Below are positions 1 through 11,300 of a DNA stretch of 64,000 nt, piece after piece (within the stretch, counting starts at the first letter, position 1; each line of letters begins with the position of its first letter). Under the pieces are notes generated by a model. It ran no database searches and was not told the DNA's origin. It saw only the letters and a list, made by a program, of their open reading frames with translations. Source of the DNA: Daphnia carinata (taxonomy: Eukaryota; Arthropoda; Branchiopoda; Diplostraca; Daphniidae). A program made the position numbers and the translations under genes. The stretch is taken from NCBI RefSeq assembly GCF_022539665.2, contig NC_081333.1:9546971-9610970 (forward strand), written 5' to 3'.

Positions 1-2760
1 AAACATCTGCTTGCCTGCTGCCGTAATGGCAGGCTGCTAACTTGTATAAGCAGCAAGGGTGTCAGGATTTGGTTTACAGGCTGCCGTCGGCTGTTTTGCG
101 GATGCTTTGTAATCCGGAACTCTCCTTTCGCTTTTGTGTTCCATCTTTCTTCCTACCACCGCTTAAACCACGAACATCCCCCCATCATTTCTCGTTCGTT
201 CTGTACAGGGCTGTTCCCTTTGCCTTATCCCCACGAAAAAATAGTTCAGCAATTTGTGTTGCTTGGGAACATGGGCCTGCGTTATGTGCACTCCCTATGG
301 ACTTTTGGGTTTCAGGGAACTCGTTACGGGTAGGCGGATGTAAGGGCACTGTTATTTTTCCCTGCTGTTCACGATGCAGGCTAGGTTGCCGATGCTAATG
401 GCCACATCATTACATCATTGCTGTCATGTAACTGCACGAAAGATATCCTCCAGTTGCATATATTTTTTGTATCTCTTCCTTTATTCTGTTTCTAGACTTT
501 GTTTCTACGTCAGCTGGATAACAACAAACGAACCGTTTGTACATCTTTATCGTTCTTTATCATGATTGAAAATACTAGCTGATACTCGTAAGCCCACTTT
601 GCCGATGCTCCCTTTTGCATTATGTGTACTATGCCCTCGCTCCTAACGGGCGAGTTGGAATTGTTTCGTGATATCGCCTACTCGCCAATCATACCGGCCA
701 CTGGAGACATATGTAATGCTTTGTCCTTATATGTATCACCGGTTAGCCCTCATCGGTTCTCGAGCTGCATCCATCATATCTCATCCGTTTTCTTGTTTCT
801 TTCTGGCTCTTTGTGCTGTTTGTTTCGTCCAAACATATCCGTTTGTTGTTTGTTTCTTTTCTTTCTCGTCTCCTTCATCCGTCACAATCTCTGAGGGATC
901 AAAGCGCATGTATCATCTTCGCTTTAGCCGTTGTCGGGACGTATTTATTATCCTCGCCCTTTTGTTTGTTTCCATCTAGGCGGTTTCTATCAACAAAGAG
1001 ATTGGTCTTTAGAAACTCAATCTTCCAGCAGCTCCTCGGCAACACTCTGAACCGCCAGCCAACAGTTTAGTGTCAATTTTATCTTGCGACATGTCTAAGA
1101 AAAAGGAACAAACAACACAGATCTCAAATTTCGTTGATTCCAATTTTATTATTGACACCATGCAAAAATTGAATTAGAAAAACGTCCAAATAAAAAGACA
1201 ATAAGAAACTAACACCAATAGCGCCAACACCTAAAAGAACTAGGAATTCATTGCCAAGAATTCTTTTCTCTCGCATTTCCTATTCTTTTTATTTTTTTTT
1301 TTTTTTTTTGTTTTTTTGCTCTCCGCACTATGCGGACATGGAGAATTACGTATACATGGTACAAAAGTAGTAGCAGCCGGCGGACGAGAGATAAACGATG
1401 CGAGAGACGTCTCTACCGATTGAAATTGCGCAGAACGAGGAGAGATAGAGATGAATAGAACTGCGAAGAGAAAGCGGACAAAAGTCCCAACTCGTTTGGC
1501 TTTTTGTCTTGTGATGCGGCCCATGTGCTGGCGTGTGTGTCGTTGCTGCGAGCCTTGACGACGTAACCAGCGGCAGAGATTCTATTTTCAGTTCTGGCCG
1601 TTTCCTACCTCGTATTCTCCCATTGCTATACGTAGTCCCGTTTACCTTGGTTGGTTTTTTACGGCCGCTTGATGGTCGTTTTTTTCTCTCTTCCATATTG
1701 TTAATTTGCGTCTCTACTGGCTGTACCCCAAATGAAATGTGTTACACCCGATTGCACATGGCATCTCATTCGTTGCGTGTAGGGGGTCATTCATTTGAGC
1801 GACATGGACACAACACACACGGCACAGCTGTAGATGCAAGCCGCAGCGGCTGTGAATCTTTCACAGTTGTACAGCCTTCCCAAAATAACATGCAAGATTG
1901 CAAATATATTCCCTGCTTCCTTTTTATTTCTTTCATATGCTCCCCAATATTCGAATAGGGAATAAATTCAAACATCTATCGTCTGCTTTTAATCTTTTTT
2001 GATTGTGTTGCAAGATGTTGTTGCACGCGGTCGTTGTGTAGCTTAGCCGACGGACAGTAGAACCATTTGCCTGGTTTGTTTTCGCTTTGCTCCCAATTGC
2101 CCAACTTCTGTCCGTCCGCGCTGTTTAATATTCTTCAATGCCCACTCACCGCCAACGCGTGTTGCGGCAGTCGCCTGTTGGGGATTTGGACAGAAATACA
2201 AACAAGAGTTGGACGGACGAGACTTTACGCGATTTTTTTACGGCAACGTAAACGTGAAAGGAAGAAAAAGTTTGCTAAAAGTGTTTTCGCGACCAAAGTC
2301 TTCTTCACATTACCCAACGTTCAATTCAATATTTCACCCAACGGAAAGTTGACAGGGCCTTAATGCATTTCATGTTCAAAAATAGCCTACACGTATTTCG
2401 TTAAATCCCATTAGGGCAATAGAAAATTCAGCATAGTCTCGTTATTGAGCTGATTGTACAGTTTCTTGTCCACTAAAATAAAAAACCCAACAACACAGCG
2501 TTGGCTCTCTAAACCGACGCTTACAACCGTTGACGTCGCTCTGGTAATGATGATGATTATGACTAGCAGTAACAATCGGATGGTGTGGTCGTAGTTGGTC
2601 TTACTTTGCGCGCTTATAAAATATAGCATCCCTCTTTTTATGTCCATGTGTCCATTGCGTCGCGATCCTGCGTGTCTCTCTGTTTCACTCCTTTTCCTGG
2701 GAGAAATGAAGAGGTGGGAGGAGTGTAAGGGCTCGTGTGTGTGTGTGTGCATATGCGATC
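1..2760. other. Non-coding stretch, no gene seen
   Basis: All reading frames are short and have random-looking composition, and no splice-linked coding series is visible. The stretch contains a long T-tract near 1,290-1,310 and pyrimidine-rich patches typical of intergenic or intronic arthropod DNA. It could be upstream intergenic DNA or part of a long 5' intron of a gene starting further left. I see no tRNA, rRNA or mobile-element protein. Confidence 0.5.
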
Positions 2761-3020
2761 AGTAACGGCGCTCGAGCCAGTCCCGGCGTTTACTCAGTCG
2801 GCGGCCGTCTTCCGTGACGTTCGCTCAGTTTTTAGCCGAGACCGTGCAATTTTTTTTGTTTGTGTTCCCCTTCTTTTGGTCACGAGTGTCCAGTGAAAGG
2901 GGAATAAAAAAAAGGCAGTACTCGGTTCTCTCTCTGTACCACTCTCTCCCTCTCCACTTTTTTTATTGTGCGTGTTTTTGTGTGTGCAGTCATTTCTCCG
3001 TCTGTCTGTCTCTTTTTTTT

Positions 3021-3043
3021 CTCTCTCTCTCTCTCTCTCTCTC
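3021..3043. repeat. (CT)n microsatellite
   Basis: Uninterrupted CT dinucleotides inside the candidate promoter block. GAGA/CT repeats are common near arthropod promoters, so this may be functional rather than neutral. Confidence 0.85.
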
Positions 3044-3310
3044 GCTCTCGTGTGCGAATACGTCGGGCAATTACTTAAGGGATGGTCGTGAAGAAAGAGA
3101 TTACCAGCAGAGAAACTGAAAAGAGCGTAGAGAGGGGAAAAGAGAGAGGGAGATGGAAGAGGGGAAAATAGGAAAACGAGTGTTAACGGGTCTGATTCGT
3201 TATCGCTGCGGCAGAGCAAAGTGAAGCGCATCTTTTTTTTTGCAGTTGTTTTCAAATGAGTTGACGCCAGTGTTAACCAGCTCAAAGTCGTTGCCCGCTG
3301 AGACGTTCTT

Positions 3311-3333
3311 GTGTGTGTGTGTGTGTGTGTGTG
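3311..3333. repeat. (GT)n microsatellite
   Basis: About eleven GT dinucleotides in a row, within the promoter-like block and downstream of the (CT)n tract. Confidence 0.85.
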
Positions 3334-3760
3334 ATGGATGTTTCGTATCGTCGGCGGAATTTTGCGGAGAAATGAGAGAATCATCACCGACAGTTCAGCC
3401 CACAACTTCACATTTTCGTCGTTGTCAGACTTAAGATTCGTTTTTTTTTATACCGACGCCCGCTGCTGTCTGCTGTCGCACTTCATCAGTCACGCCAGCG
3501 CTTGGCTTCCGCCGCGTTTTGCATCACATTTTGATTTTCGTTTCATCAAAAGGAGATGCTAATGAGAAGCCGACGAGACGTCTGTGCGCAGCAATAAAAC
3601 AATTTTTGTTTTAAACAAGATAGACGCAACTCGCAAATAAAAGTAAAAAGCGGCAAGAGGAAGAACAAAGAAAGACTGGAAATTCTAATTCCGTTACGTC
3701 TGTAGGTGTTGTGAAATAAAAGTGCAGTTCGGCGCAGATCACCTCGTCATCAGCGTGAGT

Positions 3761-6700
3761 TTATACTGTGAAACATTTCGATTCGTTTGCATTTTTCTTA
3801 CACAATGTCACTTTAACTGATGAAAAATAACTACCGCCGTCGTAGAAAGGCGGCCAGAAATTCGGTGTGTGTTTTGTTTTGATTTGGCAAGGCGAAGGAC
3901 TTGCCGTTAATTGCATTTCTCGACCAATGGCATACTGGCGGTTTACTTGATACGGTACCACAACAAGTTAAGCACAGCATCCTCAACAACTATCGCTATA
4001 CATCAGTTCCTCTCTTGGCTCTGCTATTGCACAAACAGGCGTGTATATGGTTCACGCGGGATTAGAAATGTGTGGGCGGAAGCAGCACAAGTGCAACGAG
4101 AGCCCACAAAGAGTGACGTATACGAAAAGCCGAACGTTAGATACGCTCCCAACTGCCCCGTGAATCTTGTATGCGTCCGTCCACCACTTTCTTTTATTCT
4201 CTATATCAGTTTTAGTCCCTCACTTTCTAGTCTCGCTACTGGACTATTTAACTTAATGAAGTCTTCGCACTCGCGCTGTAGAGGTACACCGTCTGAATAG
4301 TTAAACAGCCAGTGCGATGCAGTTTTCATGGCAAAGCAGCGACCGATGAGAAAAGTTGGTTTCAATAGACGCGAGCATAGAAGAGATGGGCGTCGGCAAC
4401 AGATCACGTTTCCTATATTCCCTCGATGGATAAGGATTTTTCAGTGCGATTGAATCAAAGGCAGAATTAAATACGTGTCCCGCATTACTATAGGATGTTC
4501 AGCAAGTAAAGCAGGCTAGATATGTACACGAAAAGACTTGCGGGATTGAAGAAAGAGAAACGGGTGTGAAGAGGGCCTGTACTGATACTGCGATAGTTTT
4601 GTTGTTGTCACCAGTCCCCCACCCTTTGAGGTTCATCTTACCTCTCATGTAGGCAGCGGCGGATAGTGCAGCGTGTGCGGATCACTACAGGGCGAAAAGA
4701 TGTTTCAGACGCGAGAAAGGCTCCTTCGCTACCGACCGCCACTGGCATATTGATTCCTCCAAGTCGACATGTCTCCCTGTCGACGTACCACGTTTTCCTT
4801 TCAGGAAAAAAAATTGCAAAAGCCTGTTCCATCCCATTAAAAACAACCCCTCTCGCTTTCTCAATCTGTCTCTCTGACTGTCTGTCTGTACAGTCGATCT
4901 GTTACAGCTTCTCCGGACAGCTCTCTGCAACCTTTTAGAAGCCTCTTTCGTGGATGCATGTATGTATATTATACGTTCAGGAGCTCTTTGTATATAGAAA
5001 AAACGGGTAACAACAAATATTTGTAGCAATAGAGAGTCTGAGTTGCTTGAACAGTGAACTTTTACATCTATTGCCGGTTAAAGTGATTTAAAAACAATGA
5101 GAAAATAACAAAATAAAGGGGGGGGGGAAGAAACTTTAGCCTTTTGCCGTCCTAGTGTGATAAAAAGGCGTTGGCACGTGAACAATCGTTTCTATCTGTA
5201 CTCTTTTTTTGGGCGGAATTAGCAGCCAACAAGTTGAAGCAGAGACGTGAAGGAGATTTCACTCGCTATTCTTTGTTTTGTTTCTATTTTTTCTTCGACT
5301 GTGTCTGTGTTTTCTTTTTATTGTCTCTCCTTCCATGCCATTCTTTTTGCCTTTCAAATGATTGCCTGCCGTTCCACTTCGACGACTACGGTCGCCCAGG
5401 GAGACGGCAGGATAACGACATGGGGAATCAGTTTCTTCTTCTCCGTAGCTGACTCCATTGTCTTGTTTGTTTTTAGTTCGTTTTGTATTTGTCCTGTTTC
5501 TTATCTCCATGCTTGACGTAATGCTATTCCCCCCCCCAATTCGAGCTAAAGAAAGTTTAAAAAAAAGTCACACTTTGAAACATTTATACAGGGTACAGCT
5601 CTCATCGCAGTGGCGTGTAATTATTCTAACTAGAAGACCATGACACTGAAAATTTGGTCTATTTTTTTCGTCCCGTCTTGTATTCCTCAACTTCTTGTAG
5701 TGTTGGGTCGTTGTGTGTGTGCAGCTGTTGTTGATCTTTTCTCCGTAACAGGAATAAACAAACGAGACAGAGAGAAAGAAAAATAATAGAATGGGGATTA
5801 TATACTGTAAGGCCGTAGACGGACAGACTGCGGGATGTATGCCATCATTCAAGGACGGCAGAGACGAATTGCGACAGAATAAAACGACGAGAGAATATGC
5901 TCCGCAAACTGCGTAACGTTTGTGTCGTTTTCATTTGCGATTCCACGCAGCTGGCGAGACTGAAATCATCCACGTTGTTGTTTGCAGCTGTCGTCCTCGT
6001 CTTTCCCATATCTTTTTTTTTTCTTTCTTATCCCACTTTTTCTCTCACTTGCGATGCTCGACAATGGCGAAGGAAGGAGCTAGACACCCAAGTGCGACTG
6101 CTGGAACGTGTCAGAGACAGCTTGATCGGGCGCGACAAGGTTAGCCAGAAAATCCCGTTCCATCATTCGTCTAGCTTTTACTATACACTGGCTGATAGTG
6201 CCGTTTCGTTAAAAAAACGCGAAACTATTCGTTAAAATATGGACTGCCACGAGTTTGAGATAATGCTTATGATGGACCGCTGTTTCCCTTCTATTTTCGT
6301 GCAAAAATTGTTTCATTTATTTTGTTGTCTTCTGGCTGTTCTTTTCACGTTCAACCGATTTTCATCCGGTACGATTGTACTTGAGCAATACTTTTCGTCC
6401 AGTTATTATTCTAAACTATTCCAAAGATTGTGTGTCATGGCTTCATGAGAAATAATAAACGTGGGATCCCCCCCCATTTTTCTCGTAGAAAAAAAAAACT
6501 GATTGAAAGAAAGAGCACTCGGCTCAATAACAACGAAACACAAAAATGACAAGGGATGATGGAGCGTTTCCGCGAAATATTCCATAGCTAACTCTATCTT
6601 GGCATTATGTCCGCGTTGCTATCGTAATTTTTGGGGGACGCATATATGTTTGGTTTTTTTGCTTATTTTGCGGACAACGCCCGTCATTCAACATTTTTTC

Positions 6701-9700
6701 GGGCCAAATCTGGGCGTTGCCAGGGGTCCTATTATAATGCTAGTTATTTCCTCAGAGCAAGGCGATGAGTTACGGAAGGAAGCAAAATAAGACGAGAAAA
6801 AAGAAAGAAAAGCGGAAAACGATGTCAAAACCGCCTGTGGCATAGTCACATGTTTTTGTATGTATTTGCATACCAGAACCGAGCAAGCCTCGTCCACTTC
6901 TCTTCATCCGGCTCAAACCTGTTTTTACAATTTTGCTTTCCAGCTTAAAGCACACACACACACTGTAAATCATTCTTAAGCCTATGCATAAGCTTCCTAA
7001 AATTTCTTTTTCTATTTAATAAGTCAACAAAATTGACCTGTCAAACGGTACTACAACGTCACAGCACTAATTGTGGGCCATATTCCCCATACAATCTTGC
7101 CTACGCGACCCATTCAGTAATGACGCTGTTCATAATGTGGATAGAATAACATGATTACGATTGGATCGTGACTCGCTTGGCCACCCGAGATGCAGTCCGC
7201 GGGAGTAACGTTTCTCTGCTAGCAATAGCTTCGTCAATCCTGGAACTATTGGATCATTCCTCTATTCCTTTGTTTGCTCTCCCAAGACTATAGTCCTCTG
7301 CTTTGTTTTTTCTCTTTTCCTCTTCCTTTTCCTCCTTCTAGAGTTTCTTATTGTTTGTGCCCTTCCTCCCAGTCGTGGGAGACATTATGGCGTTATAAGG
7401 AAACAAAGTAGCTTTTATACACACTAGGCCCCGTGCGCATCCAACTGCACATAGATCCTTCTCTGGCTATGGCACTGGACACACTCGTGGCAGCTCGCAT
7501 ACTACTACTCGAACCGATCCGTCGTAGCTCAGCTTCGATCGTTTCCAAATCCACTCAACGCTAGGGGCTGTATAGACGAGCTGCTTTTGTAGAAGGGAAG
7601 TAGGGAGTAAGGCGATGGTTGCGATTGATCGTTATCCATGTGTGGCGGGCTCGAAGCAGGTACAATATTAACCTGGGAACATGTTTTTTTAAGGATGCCA
7701 GGACAGGTTCTAAACTTTTCTCTTTCCCTCCACTTTTTTTTACCTTTTCCCATATTATTTTTTTGTTTTTTCTTTCTCCCTTGAGGGCAAAAAGTAAGTT
7801 TAGACTACGTGAATCATTGATTTTGTAGGCTGATTTATAATAGATGTCCTAGAGGTACAGGTTTCTTTTTTTGAACAACCTCCTAATTCCAAGAAAAAGT
7901 GAGAACGGGAGAACAGGTCGTTATTATTTTTTTTTTTTTGCTGCCACGTGACGGGAAAGATCTGTAGAACGTCCGGAAACCTGGGCAAATCAATGGCTCG
8001 CCTCAAGTTTTGGTCCGGTGCGCCTTATGCAGGCTGGGAATTGGTTTGCGGTCGGACTACTAAAATAAACTTTTTTTTATTGGAAAAAAAAGAAGAAGCG
8101 CTGCGCCCTGTTTGGATTACCTTTAGGCATTCAAAATCATATTATATTTACAACAAAAATATTTTTTTTTAATCGAATTGGATAGACTGTAAATATAGCT
8201 GAAATCTGTATGGCTGGAAAGAAAAAGTTTCGGATTGGTAACCGAGTGTGTTGATTTATTGAATCTGAAAAGGAATGGCTCGCTTCTACTATCGGCTTAT
8301 ATACAACTCAGCAAAGTCTTTTAATTTCCCCTTTGACTTCCGCCATGCTGAAAAATAAACTCCACTTCGTGCCTAGCACCAACACATACACAGCAATCAA
8401 CGAGTTCTTTCGTCGTTTTCGTCATAAAAAACGGAAAGCCAGCATTCGAGTTTCATTTCAACGCATCAGCAAATTCTTTTACAAGGGAACCTGGTTCACG
8501 ACGTGCACATTCTCTCGCTGGATCGTCATCAGTCAAATCCCAGTAACGAACGAATTGTTTCTAGCGAAAGAATTATGGCGTTATTCCCCTCTCGGTATCG
8601 CGGATTCGAGTTCGGCTATTTTCTCGCATTTTTCGACACTCTAGTTCTGTTTCTTCTGAGTCGCGATTGGCGACAATGCGGACATATATTGGTTAAGACA
8701 AACGACCACGGCAAATGGCTGATAAAACAAGAGTGATCGATTACCTGCCACAAGAAACCCCGAGGTGAAGCAAAGAATGATGTAAAAAGAAAGGGAAAAA
8801 TTATTAGAAAAGAATGTCGTCCTCCGTTACGTCCGACGTCGAACCGTTTGTTATGAAAGGAAAATAAAGAAAAAAAATAGAAAAAGAAAATCTTCACGCG
8901 ATGACCCTCATTCTGTTCCTCATATTCTTCCGCCTCTTGGCCACATAATCGGACGGGGCTCTTGATGCCTCCGCCCAGGCCGCGTCCGTCTTCATTTTTT
9001 CTTCTCCGTTGCGCCTGTCCGTCGTCCCCTCTGCGCCCGTTTTCGCACTCGCGTTCCCCTCAATCCAGACATATATGCCATATATATACACTGTATGTAG
9101 ACAACCTCCTTTTTGGCCTTCTTGCGTATTGATCTTCCTCTTTGTCCGCGTGTATGTATACCATATACTTGCGTGTGTTTACGTATGGCGTGTTGTGTTG
9201 ACTGTATCTCTCTGCCGAGCTCCCGCACATTTCAATCCAACCGAATACTCTTCATTTTCCCACTGACAGAATGTAAGACCAGCTAGACGTTAAACAACCA
9301 AGCAGCTCAACGATGAATTGTCATAGCGATGCATTTACCCGAAAATGTGCCCAAAGTTGCTATGGCTCAATAAGCATTTCGCAAATTTCAGGGCACGTTA
9401 ATTAACTCTAAAATGCGGACCAAATGATTACAAGTTAACGGGGCTGGGCGCGAGAGACACAGAGAGCAACAGCGACCGACTTTTAATCCACTATCCATCT
9501 TCATTTCGCCTATGCTTTTGTTCGGCAAGGTTCGACGAGAGTCTGTAGACGGGGGTGCGCTGAGCTTGTTGAGGCTATACAGAATCTAAAAGGAAGGAAC
9601 AATTATGTCCATTACCACACGGATTTGGAAGGCTTTTAAGCAAGCTGAAGGTAAAGCGCCCAGTATAGTCGAGCAGCGACTAGTAGAAATTGGATGCATC

Positions 9701-10400
9701 CTGCAACGGAGGGGAGCCCAACGGGACGGGGATTGTGGTCGATTATCGGGATTCGTCGGCCGCGTTTGGCTCCTCCCGTTTTCTTTCTTCTTACGTTATA
9801 TTTCTTTCCTTTTCTACCACCTCTTGCTGACGATGTAGTTCTCATCTGAAATCGATTGCTTTCCGTTTTTTCTTTTGTCAGCGACCTCCTTCTGCTGCTA
9901 CGGAGAGCGCATCGACTCTATACGAACTCGACTGTCGCAACCGATAATTATGACATTTTATTAACAAAATTGTGCCGGGTCAAAAGGAGGAAAGTAACAC
10001 AATTGAAGACGAGAGGTACAGGGTCACAAGGTAAAAAGTTCCCCCAAGGCCTCTTTCAGAATAGATGATTATGGCCTGCCTAAAACTTTCCACATGGCCG
10101 GACCTTTCCGCCCGTGGGTTTTTTGGGATCCTTAGTCAGCACGAAGGTGGGTGGCTTGGTATGGTGGAGCCTCACTCACATGTTGAAAGAAAAAATGGCA
10201 AGATAGATGGAACTCTAAAAGTTTTGATGAATCGATTGCGATGTTTTTCCCAGCTATTTCGTGTCTCTAAGTTGCCTGACAAAGCCGAAAGCTCCTGTTA
10301 CGATAGCACCGTTTAGTAAAACCGTTTTACTGTAAAAATGGAAAACGGGTGATAAAATAAATTTAAAATATTCAATTTTACGAATTGATTATTTAAGTTA
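3761..10400. other. Non-coding stretch, no gene seen
   Basis: Frames are short and uninformative. Features seen are homopolymers (a G run at 5,118-5,126, several A and T tracts) and a moderately complex patch at about 9,290-9,480. That patch contains a TTAATTAA word and looks less degenerate than its flanks, so it could be a cis-regulatory element. There is no protein or RNA gene I can support. If the 5'-UTR exon at 3,754 is real, this is intron DNA. Confidence 0.45.
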
Positions 10401-10681
10401 AATAGGAAAAGTCGGGCTTATATAAAACCATAAACTCTGCATTAAAAAAAAAAGTTCATTTTCGTGTTCCTTGTTAAATTTTGAATTTTATTCATATATA
10501 GCTATTTAGATTTAATGATATTATTTTTTTAATAGAAGAATAAATCAAAATTTTAAGCCCGGCAAAATAAGCCCGCCTTTTTTGTTTTTTAGGTTTAAAT
10601 AAAGAACTATAAGTCCAGTTGAAAAATGAACTCGATTTTCGGGATCATCAGTCAATTTCGCATCGAAATCATGTATTTTAA

Positions 10682-10700
10682 GCCAAATTTGAAATTTGGC
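10682..10700. repeat. Short perfect inverted repeat GCCAAATTT-G-AAATTTGGC
   Basis: Nine-base arms around a single central G. The same word is preserved in copy B near 11,224-11,242, so it is part of the repeat unit rather than chance. Confidence 0.8.
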
Positions 10701-10709
10701 CAAAAATGA

Positions 10710-10741
10710 AAAAGTGAGAAGGCTATACCCTTCTCACTTTT
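10710..10741. repeat. 13-bp perfect hairpin inside repeat copy A
   Basis: The arm AAAAGTGAGAAGG is followed by a six-base loop CTATAC and the exact complementary arm. In copy B the corresponding arms have diverged and pair imperfectly, although the loop sequence is retained. Confidence 0.85.
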
Positions 10742-10914
10742 GTCAAAACCAGCCAAAAATCGAAATCTCTTGGAACTCGATAAAAACCACACGGCATAGC
10801 CAAAATTAAATGCTCATTTCGACTCAGCTATTAGATTTCTCTTTAAACCCGGTTTTTTTCAAAATAAACTTAAAAAACGTGTTGTTTTGGCATCTTGCAA
10901 CACACCAAACCGAC

Positions 10915-10940
10915 TAGCGTACTAGCGCGCTAGTACGCTA
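10915..10940. repeat. 26-bp perfect palindrome
   Basis: The sequence centred on GCGC at about 10,927 reads identically on both strands from TAGCGTACTA to TAGTACGCTA. It lies between repeat copies A and B. It could be a cruciform-forming junction, a recombination scar or a dyad binding site. Confidence 0.9.
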
Positions 10941-10970
10941 CAGCGCTAACATGACATCAAAGTTCTTACC

Positions 10971-11290
10971 AAACCATAAACTCTATGTAAAAACAAAATT
11001 CATTTTCGTGTTCCTTGTTAAATTTTGAATGTAAATCATATATAGCTATTTAGATTTAATGATATTATTTTTCAAATAGAAAAATAAATAAAAATTTTGA
11101 GCCCGGCAAAATAAGCCCGACTTTTTTTTTTTTTTTTTTAGTTCTAAATCAAAAACGGTTGGGCAAATTGGAAATGATTTTCGTGTTCAGCATTTTATTT
11201 TGCATCGAAATCATGTATTTTAAGCCAAATTTGAAATTTGGCCAGAACTGAAAATGTGGAAGGCTATACCCTTATCAGTTTTGTCAAAAT
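10971..11290. repeat. Direct repeat copy B
   Basis: Diverged second copy of the unit at 10,425-10,750, same orientation, with a longer T-tract (about 11,122-11,140) after the AAGCCCGAC motif and a decayed hairpin at its right end. Confidence 0.85.
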
Positions 11291-11300
11291 TATTATGTTA

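Larger units (their letters stand above)
2761..3754 (+). promoter_or_regulatory. Candidate promoter and 5'-UTR exon
   Basis: This block is denser in CG-containing words than its surroundings. It carries a (CT)n tract (3,021-3,043), a (GT)n tract (3,311-3,333) and initiator-like TCAGT words (for example around 3,486). It ends in an A-rich, ATG-poor stretch that stops at a good splice donor, AGC|GTGAGT, at 3,754/3,755. That pattern fits a non-coding first exon. The next plausible partner on this strand is the acceptor TTTCAG|GC at 18,444/18,445, just ahead of the coding start at 18,578, which would make this the promoter of that gene. The link is inference from splice signals only. Confidence 0.25.
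10425..10750. repeat. Direct repeat copy A
   Basis: It starts AAACCATAAACTCT and ends at TGTCAAAACC. It shares most of its sequence, in the same order, with copy B at 10,971-11,290. Shared blocks include the GTTCATTTTCGTG-type start, TATAGCTATTTAGATTTAATG, the AAGCCCGGCAAAATAAGCCCG motif and the CCAAATTTGAAATTTGG palindrome. The offset between copies is about 546 bases. Confidence 0.85.
10407..11125. mobile_element. Possible non-autonomous element with 15-bp inverted repeats
   Basis: AAAAGTCGGGCTTAT at 10,407-10,421 is matched exactly by its reverse complement at 11,111-11,125. Between them lie two related direct repeat units, a perfect palindrome and a hairpin, and no open frame of useful length. 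Inverted ends around non-coding, self-complementary DNA suggest a MITE-like element or two nested copies. The AAGCCCG words recur at 25,673-25,702 inside an intron, so the sequence belongs to a dispersed family. I see no convincing target-site duplication, so the boundaries are uncertain. Confidence 0.4.

Noticed and set aside
2794-3411. 205-codon open frame on the minus strand
   Set aside because: Driven by (GT)n and (CT)n microsatellites, which translate as HTHTHT and RERERE runs; not protein-like.
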